This document shows positions 8,210-17,317 of a stretch of 64,000 nt of DNA, piece by piece. How positions within the stretch are numbered: position 1 is the stretch's first letter; every line of letters starts with the position of its first letter. Source of the DNA: Muribaculaceae bacterium. Lineage in GTDB: Bacteria > Bacteroidota > Bacteroidia > Bacteroidales > Muribaculaceae. A program made the translations under genes and the position numbers. Below the pieces are notes generated by a model. The model worked only from the letters and a program-made list of their open reading frames with translations, was not told where the DNA came from and ran no database searches. The DNA is taken from NCBI GenBank assembly GCA_009775355.1, contig VSPN01000004.1, forward strand, positions 1 to 64,000, given 5' to 3'.

Positions 8210-10546
8210 GTGAAGAATTTAGTGATAGTCGAGTCTCCGGCAAAGGCGAAGACGATAGAGAAATTTTTAGGCCCTGACTTCAAGGTTATGTCCAGTTTCG
8301 GCCATATACGTGACTTGCAGAAGAAGGGCATGAGCGTGGATGTCGAGGGAGACTTCACGCCGAAATATGAGATCCCCGCCGACAAGAAAGACCTTGTAAG
8401 GAAACTCAAGGCCGCAGCTAAGGAGGCAGACACCGTGTGGCTGGCTTCCGATGAAGACCGCGAGGGAGAGGCCATAGCCTGGCATCTGTATGAAGTTCTC
8501 GGGCTTGAACCGGAGAGGACACACCGCATCGTGTTTCACGAGATCACGAAGCCGGCCATACTCAACGCCATCGCCAACCCCCGAGGCATCGACATAGACC
8601 GTGTCAACGCGCAGCAGGCACGCCGTGTGCTTGACCGCATCGTCGGCTTCGAGCTCAGTCCTGTGCTCTGGAAGAAGATCAAGCCTGCCCTCTCGGCAGG
8701 GCGCGTGCAGAGCGTGGCTCTGCGGCTCGTGTGCGAGCGCGAGAAAGAGGTTGCGGCCTTCACTCCCGAGTCGTTCTACAGGCTCAACGCGCAGTTCGCC
8801 ACCGCCGACGGCTCGCGTCTAAAGGCTGAATGCCCGCGCCGTTTCGGTGCCGAGGCCAACGCCAGAGCGTTTCTCGATGCCTGTGCAGCGTCGCGCTTCA
8901 CCGTGGCCGACGTGACACGCAAGCCGACCACGCGCCGGCCCGCGCCTCCGTTCACCACATCGACACTCCAGCAGGAGGCTGGCCGCAAGCTCGGATTCTC
9001 GGTCAACACCACCATGCGTGTGGCACAGAAACTTTATGAGGAGGGACACATCACCTACATGCGAACCGACTCGACCAACCTCTCTGAACTCGCGCTCCGC
9101 GACATCGCCGCCGAGATCACCGGCGCATATGGCGACAGCTATCTTGACGTGCGCCGTTACCACACCAGCACGAAGGGTGCCCAGGAGGCACACGAAGCCA
9201 TCCGGCCCACGTATGTCAGCAAACGCTCCATAGAGGGCACGCCGCAGGAGCAGAAGCTCTACGGCCTGATCTGGAAACGCGCTGTCGCATCGCAGATGAG
9301 CGAGGCGCGTCTCGAGAAGACCGGCATCGACATCGCCGTCAGCGGCAGTGCCGACATATTCCGTGCCACGGGCGAGACCCTTGTGTTCGAGGGCTTCATG
9401 AAAGTCTACGGAGCCAACGTCGACAACGACGGTGCCTCGATGGAGGTAGACGGCACGCTTCTCCCCCCGCTGACTCCCGGCGACACTCTCGACATGCAGG
9501 AGGCTACAGCCACAGAGCGGTTTACACAGGCACCGGCGCGCTACACCGAGGCCACGCTCGTGCGCAAGATGGAGGAACTCGGCATCGGACGCCCCTCGAC
9601 CTACGCTCCGACCATCTCGACCCTCCAGAGCCGCGACTACATAATACACGGCGAAGGCGAGGGCGCACCACGCGACTACCGGGTGCTTACGCTCTCGGCC
9701 GGAAGCGTCGCGGAGACCGTGCGGAGCGAGCGGCATGGATCAACACGCGGCAAGCTCGTGCCGACCGATGTCGGCATGGTAGTCAATGAATTCCTGACCG
9801 AACATTTCCCCGACATACTCGATTACGGCTTCACCGCCCGTGTCGAGGAGAGATTCGATGACATAGCCGAAGGTAAGCTTCCGTGGCAGACCGAGCTCAA
9901 AGACTTCTACGGCGGTTTTCATCCCTTTATCGAGAAGGTGGGGTCGATGCGTATGGAACACAAGGTGGGAGAGCGCGTGCTCGGCACCGATCCCGCCACA
10001 GGCCGCCGCGTGTCGGTCAAGATAGGCCGCTTCGGTCCCGTGGTGCAGATCGGCGAGGTTAGCGACGAGGAGAAACCGCAGTTTGCCAGCCTGACCGAAG
10101 GCCAGAGCCTGCAGACCATCACTCTCGACGAAGCACTCCGCCTCTTCGAGCTTCCCCGCAAGGTCGGAGAATACGAGGGCCAGGAGATCACCGCCGCCAT
10201 AGGGCGTTTCGGCCCCTACATACGTCACGCCGGATCGTTCGTATCGATACCGAAAGATCTCGCCCCGCAGACCATCACCGCAGAAGAGGCAGTGACACTC
10301 ATCGAGAAGAAGCGGGCCGAAGAGGCCAACCGTCTCATCCGCACGTTCGAAGATCTGCCTGGCGTCGAGGTGCTCCGCGGACGTTTCGGCCCCTACATAG
10401 CCTTCAGGAAAGAGGGCGCGAAGAAGGCGGTCAACTACAAGATACCGAAAGGCACCGATCCGGAGTCTCTGACAGCCGACGGGGTCAGGGCTCTCATCGA
10501 GGCTCAGGACGCCGCTCCTAAGAAAAAGACTCGGGCAAAAAAATAA
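8210..10546 (+). CDS. topA: DNA topoisomerase I
   Basis: A type IA topoisomerase that relaxes negative supercoils. Starting at the GTG at 8210 gives 778 residues beginning (M)KNLVIVESPAKAKTIEKFLG, the usual family start at the Toprim domain. An in-frame GTG at 8174 would add 12 residues and cannot be excluded. The Toprim acidic motif is WLASDEDREGEAIAWHLYE. The active-site tyrosine is Tyr283 in GHITYMRTDST, and IGRPSTYAPTI is also conserved. The C-terminus lacks four-cysteine zinc fingers and instead carries three repeats of the RFGP type (IGRFGPVVQIG, IGRFGPYIRHAG, RGRFGPYIAFRKEG) and a lysine-rich tail. This is the common Bacteroidetes form. The gene stands alone, with a terminator at 10582. 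Confidence 0.97.
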   Translation: MKNLVIVESPAKAKTIEKFLGPDFKVMSSFGHIRDLQKKGMSVDVEGDFTPKYEIPADKKDLVRKLKAAAKEADTVWLASDEDREGEAIAWHLYEVLGLEPERTHRIVFHEITKPAILNAIANPRGIDIDRVNAQQARRVLDRIVGFELSPVLWKKIKPALSAGRVQSVALRLVCEREKEVAAFTPESFYRLNAQFATADGSRLKAECPRRFGAEANARAFLDACAASRFTVADVTRKPTTRRPAPPFTTSTLQQEAGRKLGFSVNTTMRVAQKLYEEGHITYMRTDSTNLSELALRDIAAEITGAYGDSYLDVRRYHTSTKGAQEAHEAIRPTYVSKRSIEGTPQEQKLYGLIWKRAVASQMSEARLEKTGIDIAVSGSADIFRATGETLVFEGFMKVYGANVDNDGASMEVDGTLLPPLTPGDTLDMQEATATERFTQAPARYTEATLVRKMEELGIGRPSTYAPTISTLQSRDYIIHGEGEGAPRDYRVLTLSAGSVAETVRSERHGSTRGKLVPTDVGMVVNEFLTEHFPDILDYGFTARVEERFDDIAEGKLPWQTELKDFYGGFHPFIEKVGSMRMEHKVGERVLGTDPATGRRVSVKIGRFGPVVQIGEVSDEEKPQFASLTEGQSLQTITLDEALRLFELPRKVGEYEGQEITAAIGRFGPYIRHAGSFVSIPKDLAPQTITAEEAVTLIEKKRAEEANRLIRTFEDLPGVEVLRGRFGPYIAFRKEGAKKAVNYKIPKGTDPESLTADGVRALIEAQDAAPKKKTRAKK

Positions 10547-10581
10547 TACGCACCGCGACAAATAGATAACGCTGAAAATAA

Positions 10582-10619
10582 AAACAGAGGAGGGTCAGGC
10601 AAACCTTCCTCTGTTTTGT
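10582..10619 (+). terminator. Rho-independent terminator after topA
   Basis: AAAACAGAGGA is paired with TCCTCTGTTTT across a loop of about 16 bases (an 11-bp stem ending in a T run), 36 bases after the topA stop. Confidence 0.8.
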
Positions 10620-10687
10620 TATAACTATGAGGCAGACAAGACCGGCTGTTGCAGTTGCGTTGCCGGCACAATGATTCCACACAGACT

Positions 10688-13600
10688 ATGGACGCACACA
10701 GACATGACAGAGAGAAATCTCATGACAGAGATGACAAGGCCGCGGGCCGCCGGACTCCGGTGCTGCTCCGGGCCTTACGGTGCGCCGGTGCGGCAGTTGC
10801 CCTCCTGTTGCTCCTCGCTGCCAGTCTTCTTGTCGGACTTACCATGTGGCTCACACCGCACAGACTCGCCCGAATCGTGAGCGAGGAAGCCACGGGTAGG
10901 ATCTGCGCCGATGTCAGCGTGTCGGATATAGACTACACATTATGGAGCACATTCCCCCGACTGCAGATACGCGCCGACTCACTCTGCGTGCGCAGCCGCA
11001 CGCTCGACCGTCTACCTGCTTCCGCCCGCCGCACCCTTCCTGCCGACGCCGACTTCCTGCTTTCGGCCCGCGGCGTCAGAGGAGGCATCGATCTGCCCGC
11101 GCTGCTGCGTGGAAATTTCCGGCTGGGCGACGTCTCGGCCGATTCTCTCCGCGTCAATCTTGTGGCGGTCAGCGACACTCTGAGCAACTATGACATAGTG
11201 CGGGGCACGGGCAACGGGGAAGTGCCATATTTCAGCATCGACAGCCTCGGCATATCGGGCGGCGGGTGCATACGTTACAGAAGCCTGCCATCCGCCACCG
11301 ACGCCACAGTCAGACTCGGCGGCCTGAGGCTCGTTCCGCGCGGCCGGCGCGACGAATACGCTCTTTCGCTGTCGGGCAGCGCCACAGCCGAAAGCGGTGG
11401 CCTCACAGTCATACGCGATTTCCCATTCGGGCTCGCCGGCGACGTGCACTTGCGTTTCCGACCTTTCGGTGTTTCAACCGATGGCTACAGGGTGAGCCTC
11501 GGCAAGGTGAGAGGACGCATCTCGGCTGATTTCGAATTAGGCGGAGCGGCGAGACTCAACGGGCTGACATGCCGTGTCGAGGGCTTCACCATGAGCGATC
11601 TGATGCAGATTCTACCGCCCGGCGACTATCCGGTGCTCAGCCGCATAAATGCCGATCTGACGCTCGACGCCAGCGCCAGGCTGCTTACGCCCTATTCCTT
11701 CTCGTCGTTGTGGCTACCTTCGGCAGAGATACTGCTCGACGTTCCCGACGGCGAGGTTTCATACACGATGTCGGATGGCGATAGATATATCGCCCGGCAG
11801 GTCGGACTCTCCGGACGTCTGCTTTTCGACGGGCGGCATCCCGATCGGTCATACGTCGACATACCGAGATTTCATGTCTCATTTTCGGGAGCTGACGCCG
11901 AAATGAATGCCCGCATCACCGGTCTGACAGGCGATCCTGTCGTGTGTGTCCGTATTGAGGGTAATGGCGATCTGGAGCAGCTCTCGCGTGCGCTTGCGTG
12001 GCTGCGGCCATATGCCGCCGAGGGGAAACTGTCGGTCGGCGCCGGTCTTCGCTTCCGGCTTCACGACGACGTGGCCGAGAGCACACTTCTCGACCTCAGG
12101 GCCCGGTCGGGGAGTCTGCGCTTCAGTTACGGGCCATGCCGTATCGACGTGCGCGGATTCCGGGCCGCGACCTATGACCGTTACACCGGGGCACTGACCG
12201 CCGGGGCACTTGCCGACAACGTCCCATTCGACCTCAGGACCCGGGCGGAGGCCGTCAGGCTGTCGGACACCCGCGATTCGCTGACGATGGAATTGTCGCG
12301 GCTCCGTCTTGACGGGCATCTCGGTCCCCGTGGAGCGGACAATGTGGCACGTTCGGTCACTGCGACGCTCCGCAGCGGCGCGGTCGCTCTCCGTATGCCC
12401 CGCGTGCGCGTCATGCTTGACAGTGTCGCACTCGGCCTCACGGCACTCCGCATGGACACACAGCTGCTGGCCGCACCGTTCACAATGCCCGAAAGCTGGC
12501 AGAGCGATGCCCGCACTCTCTCGTTTGCCCCGCATAGCCTTGCTTTCCTGCGCGTGAAGCTACCTGGCGCGCTCCAGACACTCATGTCGGAATGGCGAGT
12601 CAGGTTCGATGCCAGTCTTGGCGATGCATCGGTTCGACTGCCCGGTTTCCCGTCGGAGAACTCTATATCAGGTCTCGACCTTACAGCCTCGTTCGACTCG
12701 ATCGACCTGCACCATGTGAAGTTCGGCTCGGGCGACACCAGAGGCGCCCTGTCGGCGCGCGTGCGCAATCTGAGACAATTCCTCTGTTCCCCTGTTCCGG
12801 CACCGCTCGACATCGGACTCGACCTGCGCCTCGACACAGTTCAGATCAACCAGCTTGCACGGGCCTACACGGCGGGGCATCCCGGTTCGGCGATAGCGCG
12901 TGGCGACAAGGCAGACATGGCCGAAGGTGTCGACACGGTCGCCATGCTGATACCCCGCAATCTCCGCGCCCGCATAGGCGTCAGCGCGATGCAGACGCGC
13001 TATATCAACCTGCATCTCTATGACCTCATGACCAGAGTGAGGGTGGCCGACGGGCGCGCCGACATCGACACGCTCCGCATATCGTCAGACTTCGGCGCTG
13101 CTTCGGTGCGCTACACATACGACACCTCCGACATGCAGAACATGAGCATGGCGGCCTCTGTTGATATCAAGAAGATCAACGTGGTGCGATTCTTTCAGAA
13201 CTTTCACCGTCTGCTCGAGATGATGCCCGAGATGAAGAACCTTTCGGGCGAGATCAGCGCGCGAGCCTCGGCACACGCACAGGTGTTTCCGAGCATGTAT
13301 CTCAACGTACCCTCGGCCGTTGCTGATGTGGCGGTGCGCGGACTCGGTCTGCGGCTGAAGCAGAGCGAGTTCGTACGCCACGTGACCCGTATGCTCATGC
13401 TTCCGGGCGACGGCGCCCTGTCGATCGACAGCATCGGCATACGTGCCCGTGTCCATTCGAATCTTCTTGAGGTGTATCCGTTCTCGGTTGATCTTGACAG
13501 CTATCATCTCACCGCAGGAGGTCTCAACAACTTCAACGGAGACATGTACTACCATATCGGCGTGGACCGCTGGCCGCTGCGCATACCGTTCGGTATCAAC

Positions 13601-13777
13601 ATAAAAGGCCATTACCGCCATCCGGTCCTGCGCTTCGGCGGCAAGGACTGGCATGACGGCAATGGCACTGGGATCACTTCCGGAGTGATGGATTACAATA
13701 AGTTCAACATTATCCGCGAGACGCGCCGCTACATGGGAGAGTTTATCCACACGGCGGCCTCATACGAAGGTGATTAG
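10688..13777 (+). CDS. AsmA-like family envelope protein
   Basis: A 1029-residue protein from the ATG at 10688; a TTG at 10649 in the same frame is less likely. After a basic cytoplasmic leader there is one membrane segment around residues 30-60 ([20 protein letters not shown]). A long repetitive beta-rich region then runs to the C-terminus. The early stretch [18 protein letters not shown] is typical of AsmA N-termini, which read roughly 'ATGRxVxxxDIxxxxxxxPxL'. The late stretch [20 protein letters not shown] and [15 protein letters not shown] matches the AsmA C-terminal region. AsmA/TamB-like proteins are thought to bridge the periplasm and carry lipids to the outer membrane. No partner gene is adjacent. 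The stop overlaps the stop of the convergent metG by 4 bases. Confidence 0.82.
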   Translation: MDAHRHDREKSHDRDDKAAGRRTPVLLRALRCAGAAVALLLLLAASLLVGLTMWLTPHRLARIVSEEATGRICADVSVSDIDYTLWSTFPRLQIRADSLCVRSRTLDRLPASARRTLPADADFLLSARGVRGGIDLPALLRGNFRLGDVSADSLRVNLVAVSDTLSNYDIVRGTGNGEVPYFSIDSLGISGGGCIRYRSLPSATDATVRLGGLRLVPRGRRDEYALSLSGSATAESGGLTVIRDFPFGLAGDVHLRFRPFGVSTDGYRVSLGKVRGRISADFELGGAARLNGLTCRVEGFTMSDLMQILPPGDYPVLSRINADLTLDASARLLTPYSFSSLWLPSAEILLDVPDGEVSYTMSDGDRYIARQVGLSGRLLFDGRHPDRSYVDIPRFHVSFSGADAEMNARITGLTGDPVVCVRIEGNGDLEQLSRALAWLRPYAAEGKLSVGAGLRFRLHDDVAESTLLDLRARSGSLRFSYGPCRIDVRGFRAATYDRYTGALTAGALADNVPFDLRTRAEAVRLSDTRDSLTMELSRLRLDGHLGPRGADNVARSVTATLRSGAVALRMPRVRVMLDSVALGLTALRMDTQLLAAPFTMPESWQSDARTLSFAPHSLAFLRVKLPGALQTLMSEWRVRFDASLGDASVRLPGFPSENSISGLDLTASFDSIDLHHVKFGSGDTRGALSARVRNLRQFLCSPVPAPLDIGLDLRLDTVQINQLARAYTAGHPGSAIARGDKADMAEGVDTVAMLIPRNLRARIGVSAMQTRYINLHLYDLMTRVRVADGRADIDTLRISSDFGAASVRYTYDTSDMQNMSMAASVDIKKINVVRFFQNFHRLLEMMPEMKNLSGEISARASAHAQVFPSMYLNVPSAVADVAVRGLGLRLKQSEFVRHVTRMLMLPGDGALSIDSIGIRARVHSNLLEVYPFSVDLDSYHLTAGGLNNFNGDMYYHIGVDRWPLRIPFGINIKGHYRHPVLRFGGKDWHDGNGTGITSGVMDYNKFNIIRETRRYMGEFIHTAASYEGD

Positions 13778-15807
13778 CCTACGGTTGCGCCAGGGCGGAC
13801 ATCGGCCGATGGGGAGATGACGGTCAGAGTGCCGTCGGGGTTTACAGCCGAGAGGATCATGCCCTGCGACTCAATGCCCATCATCTTTCGCGGCGCGAAG
13901 TTGGCGATGAAGCATACTTCCTTGCCGACAAGCACCGATGGATCCTCATAGCTCTGCGCGATACCGCTGAGGATGGTGCGTTTCTCCATACCGTCGTCGA
14001 TCAGGAACTGCAGGAGTTTCTTCGACTTTTTCACCTTCACGCACTCAAGCACCCTGCCCACGCGGATATCGACTTTCTCGAAATCCTCATATGCGCAGTC
14101 GGCCTTGACAGGTTCGGGCTGCCAGCCCTTCAGGTCATTCTCCTTCCTGGTGTCGAGAAGCCGGTTTACCTGAGCCTGGATGGCGTCATCCTCGATCTTC
14201 TCGAAGAGCAGCACGGGCTGACCGATCCGGGAGCCCTCGGCCACTGTGCCGGGCTGTCCGATCATATCCCACGAGAGCTGTCCGAGGCCGAGCATCGATG
14301 CGAGTTTCTCGCTCATGAACGGGAGGAACGGTCCGAACGCCACCGCGAGGTCGGCGCAGATGCGCAGCGCGGCGTTGAGGATTGCGCCGGTGCGCGCCAT
14401 GTCGGTCTTGGCCACTTTCCAGGGTTCGGTCTCCTGCAGATACCGGTTTCCGGCTCGGGCCATGTCCATGGCGAGCTTCAGGGCCTCGCGGAAGTGGAAA
14501 CCGTCGAGCGACTCGGTGATCTTCTCCCTGAGAGACGCGATCTCGGCAAACACCGCATCTTCTGCCTCACCCGGTGCGGCCTGGGGCACGACACCGTCGA
14601 AATACTTGTGGGTCAGCACAACGGCGCGGTTGACGAAGTTGCCGAGAATTGCCACCAGCTCGCTGTTGTTGCGCTGCTGGAAGTCAGCCCATGTGAAGTC
14701 GTTGTCTTTCGTCTCGGGAGCGTTGGCAGTCAGGACATAGCGGAGCACATCCTGCTTGCCCGGGAAGTCGCGCAGATACTCGTGAAGCCATACGGCCCAG
14801 TTGCGTGAGGTCGATATCTTGTTGCCCTCGAGGTTCAGGAACTCGTTGGCGGGCACATTGTCGGGCAGGTTGTAAGATCCGTCGGCCATGAGCATCGAGG
14901 GGAACACGATGCAGTGGAACACGATGTTGTCTTTGCCGATGAAATGGAGCATACGGGTCTCGGGATCCTTCCACCACTTGGTGTAATCGTCGCCCACGAG
15001 GTCGATAGTGTTGGAGATATATCCTATAGGGGCGTCAAACCAGACATAGAGTACCTTCCCTTCGGCACCTTCCACGGGCACGGGGATTCCCCAGTCGAGG
15101 TCGCGGCTTACGGCGCGTGGCTGGAGCCCCATGTCGAGCCATGACTTGCACTGGCCGTAGACGTTGGTTTTCCATTCACGGTGGCCTTCGAGAATCCACT
15201 TCTCGAGTTCCGGCTGCCACTTGTCGAGCGGCAGATAATAATGCTTTGTCTCGCGCATCACGGGCACAGAGCCTGTGATGGCCGATTTCGGGTCGATCAG
15301 GTCGGTGGCGTTGAGCGAAGTTCCGCACGCCTCGCACTGGTCGCCATATGCTCCCTCGGCTCCGCAGTGGGGGCACTTGCCGGTCACATAGCGGTCGGCG
15401 AGAAACTGGCCGGCCTCCTCGTCATAGAGCTGCATCGAGGTTTTCTCGACAAACTCTCCCTTTTCGTAGAGGCGTCGGAAGAAATCGGAGGCGACTCGGC
15501 GGTGTGTCTCCGAGGTGGTGCGACCGTAGACGTCGAACGAAATTCCGAACTCTTCGAAAGAGTCCTTGATGATCTTGTGGTAGCGGTCCACTATATCCTG
15601 CGGGGTCACGCCCTCGTTGCGGGCCTTTATCGTGATAGGCACGCCATGCTCGTCGCTGCCGCCTATCATCAGGACTTCGCGGCCCTGCATTCTCAGATAG
15701 CGGGCATAGATGTCGGCGGGAACATATACTCCGGCGAGGTGGCCGATATGCACCGGGCCGTTGGCGTAGGGGAGAGCCGTGGTAATCAGAGTACGTTTGA
15801 AGCTCAT
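13774..15807 (-). CDS. metG: Methionyl-tRNA synthetase
   Basis: A 677-residue class Ia aminoacyl-tRNA synthetase that charges tRNA-Met. The HIGH signature is [12 protein letters not shown] near residue 14. The zinc-binding knuckle is [18 protein letters not shown] near 145-162. The KMSKS-type loop is [13 protein letters not shown]. After the anticodon-binding helices a linker leads to a C-terminal EMAP/Trbp111-type tRNA-binding OB fold, with [20 protein letters not shown] and [20 protein letters not shown]. Such fused forms work as dimers. The length is typical. The upstream region 15808-15865 has two copies of CAGTTTCTTG (15827-15836 and 15844-15853) but no clear TAnnTTTG box. The gene ends tail to tail with the AsmA-like gene and no terminator fits between them. 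Confidence 0.97.
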   Translation of the reverse strand: MSFKRTLITTALPYANGPVHIGHLAGVYVPADIYARYLRMQGREVLMIGGSDEHGVPITIKARNEGVTPQDIVDRYHKIIKDSFEEFGISFDVYGRTTSETHRRVASDFFRRLYEKGEFVEKTSMQLYDEEAGQFLADRYVTGKCPHCGAEGAYGDQCEACGTSLNATDLIDPKSAITGSVPVMRETKHYYLPLDKWQPELEKWILEGHREWKTNVYGQCKSWLDMGLQPRAVSRDLDWGIPVPVEGAEGKVLYVWFDAPIGYISNTIDLVGDDYTKWWKDPETRMLHFIGKDNIVFHCIVFPSMLMADGSYNLPDNVPANEFLNLEGNKISTSRNWAVWLHEYLRDFPGKQDVLRYVLTANAPETKDNDFTWADFQQRNNSELVAILGNFVNRAVVLTHKYFDGVVPQAAPGEAEDAVFAEIASLREKITESLDGFHFREALKLAMDMARAGNRYLQETEPWKVAKTDMARTGAILNAALRICADLAVAFGPFLPFMSEKLASMLGLGQLSWDMIGQPGTVAEGSRIGQPVLLFEKIEDDAIQAQVNRLLDTRKENDLKGWQPEPVKADCAYEDFEKVDIRVGRVLECVKVKKSKKLLQFLIDDGMEKRTILSGIAQSYEDPSVLVGKEVCFIANFAPRKMMGIESQGMILSAVNPDGTLTVISPSADVRPGATVG

Positions 15808-15865
15808 ATCCGGAAAAATTTAAAAACAGTTTCTTGCTGGAAACCAGTTTCTTGTTATAACTCGG

Positions 15866-15911
15866 GTAAAAAAGAAAGAAGCCGGGGGAACCTTTCGGTC
15901 TCTCCGGCTTC
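15866..15911 (-). terminator. Rho-independent terminator of tRNA-Pro(CGG)
   Basis: On the minus strand, directly after the tRNA, GAAGCCGGAGAGACC is paired with GGTTCCCCCGGCTTC across GAAA, then TTTCTTTTTT. This is a strong hairpin plus U-tract that should end the tRNA transcript before metG. Confidence 0.85.
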
Positions 15912-15914
15912 CTG

Positions 15915-15988
15915 TCGGGGTGAGGCGACTCGAACGCCCGACCTCTACGTCCCGAACGTAGCGCGCTAACCAACTGTGCTACACCCCG
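15915..15988 (-). tRNA. tRNA-Pro (CGG)
   Basis: The minus strand from 15988 reads CGGGGTG, a D-arm, the anticodon arm CTACG-TTCGGGA-CGTAG (anticodon CGG), GGGCG-TTCGAGT-CGCCT and CACCCCG. The acceptor stem is fully paired and no CCA is encoded. Confidence 0.95.
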
Positions 15989-16005
15989 ATTTTTCTTTGC
16001 GACTG

Positions 16006-16013
16006 CAAAGATA
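16006..16013 (-). promoter_or_regulatory. -7 box of tRNA-Pro(CGG)
   Basis: The minus strand reads TATCTTTG followed by CA, the same box and spacing to the mature tRNA end as at tRNA-Pro(TGG). No good -33 element is seen in the A/T-rich stretch beyond it. Confidence 0.55.
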
Positions 16014-16113
16014 GCAATAATTTTCCGAAAAACCTCTTTTTTGTGATAAAAAAATAAAAAATATTGTGGAAAAGGTCTTTCCGAGGCCTGTCTGCTGTTG
16101 GTCGGTTGGTGGG

Positions 16114-16915
16114 TCAGATGCGGATTCGGGCGGTGCGGCCTGAGGACGTTCTCACTCTGTCAAGCCTCGCGACGAACTTGTTGCCGTATCCCGGAAGCAC
16201 CAGCGTGCCGGTTTCCTCGAAGGGTAGCGGCATGAAGCCGTCTGTGCCTTTAGGGGCATGCTCCACTGATATACACTCCACCGGCTCAAAATCGGCGTAA
16301 ACACACTTTTGCACATTGTCGTCATGATACGAGAAGCGTCCGGCCGTGAAGACTACAGAAGCATCAATGGCGTCGGCAGGGCGGTCGTTGATCGCCCCCG
16401 ACTCGTCGCGTATCAAGTGTTGGCGGAGTCGGAGTTCCTTGGCCAGTGCGGAATGTCTGCTCCGATCGTGAGAAGCCGTTGGTCTCCCCGTCGATCAGGA
16501 AATCGTGCGTCGTGATCTCAAGCCGGTACTCATTACCCTGTCCCCAGTCGGTGTCATAAGGGAAATCGTTGCGGTCATCGCATATGAGCACGCCGTCGCG
16601 GTAGAAACGTAGATCACAGAGAGACGCTCCGAAAATGTTCTGCCAGTGCTGCCGGTTCGGTATGGGGTAGTATTCGCTGCTATGCGCCATGTTCTCGCCG
16701 TGACGGCCCTTGAAAGTGAACTCAAACAGTTCCTCCTCGGGCATTATGATCAGTGCGGGGGCGCAGTTGCCGGGCGGAGACCCGTCGGGGATGCCTGCAA
16801 GATCGGCATAGCCGTCGGCCACGGCTTTCGAGCCGTCGCGCAGAAAGATGTCGCGTTCGGGGAGCATGTTGAGTCCGATCGACACAAGGCCGTCGGGAGA
16901 GAGCCGCAGCGACGA
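16114..16915 (-). pseudogene. 5'-truncated, frameshifted gene remnant of unknown family
   Basis: Two minus-strand frames make one coherent protein. The first covers about 16430-16915 (LRLSPDGLVSIGLN to ITTHDFLIDGETNGFSRSEQ). The second covers 16114 to about 16440 (ELRLRQHLIRDESGAINDRP to VRTSSGRTARIRI, then stop). They join if one frameshift is allowed near 16430-16445. Without it, the first frame runs into a proline/arginine-rich tail. Upstream of about 16915 the frame turns into serine-rich text that is antisense to the plus-strand remnant next door, so the true 5' end is missing. I do not recognise the family. The text NRQHWQNIFGASLCDLRFY and CVYADFEPVECISVEHAPKG looks like real protein. 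A sequencing error at the frameshift is possible, but the lost start argues for a dead gene. Confidence 0.65.
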
Positions 16916-17176
16916 GGCGGAAGTCGAGCTTGAACCTCCGTTGACGCTTGAACCTGTGGAGATCACCTCCGCGCTCCTGGCTGTCGAGATGCATGAGGCG
17001 CCGACCGGCGCCGACAACGTCGAGACCGGAGTGGAGTGCGTCACAGACATAACAGACAATCAGGACGGCGACATATGGTATACCCTTCAGGGCATACGCG
17101 TGGAGCGTCTGTCAATGCCCGGCATATACATCCGCAACGGCCGGAAGACCGTGGTGAGAAGATCCGGTGAGAACCA
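16911..17176 (+). pseudogene. C-terminal remnant of a secreted protein with sorting module
   Basis: The plus frame from about 16911 reads LTLEPVEITSALLAVEMHEA and then DIWYTLQGIRVERLSMPGIY followed by IRNGRKTVVR. This is the end of a type IX-like C-terminal sorting module, similar to those at the ends of the endonucleases at 31575-36866. No start codon with a sensible N-terminus exists: upstream of 16911 the frame is antisense to the neighbouring remnant. After VVR the frame continues to 17243, whereas the +1 frame stops at once (17168), suggesting a small frameshift at the end as well. A good terminator follows at 17187. Confidence 0.6.
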
Positions 17177-17186
17177 GTCAGCGGAG

Positions 17187-17220
17187 GCCTCCGGCGCACG
17201 CTGCGCCGGAGGCTTTTTTT
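17187..17220 (+). terminator. Rho-independent terminator
   Basis: A perfect 12-bp stem GCCTCCGGCGCA / TGCGCCGGAGGC with a 3-base loop and seven Ts. It lies directly after the plus-strand remnant, so it was probably that gene's own terminator. Confidence 0.88.
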
Positions 17221-17250
17221 CATCAGGAACGGGAACGCCGTGAATTTCGG

Positions 17251-17258
17251 TATTTTTG
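17251..17258 (+). promoter_or_regulatory. -7 box ahead of rnr
   Basis: TATTTTTG matches TAnnTTTG, 60 bases before the rnr ATG. No clear -33 TTTG is seen. Confidence 0.45.
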
Positions 17259-17317
17259 TGAGGTTGTGAGGACTAAAAACGTTTTTTTTGTGTTTAATAA
17301 GATATAACCCAATTCCT

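Noticed and set aside
8819..9736. 300-codon minus-strand open frame opposite topA
   Set aside because: Antisense to the topA catalytic region, whose coding is certain.
15827..15853. Two CAGTTTCTTG copies upstream of metG as a T-box or operator
   Set aside because: Only 10 bases each, in A/T-rich spacer, with no stem or specifier structure as needed for a T-box.
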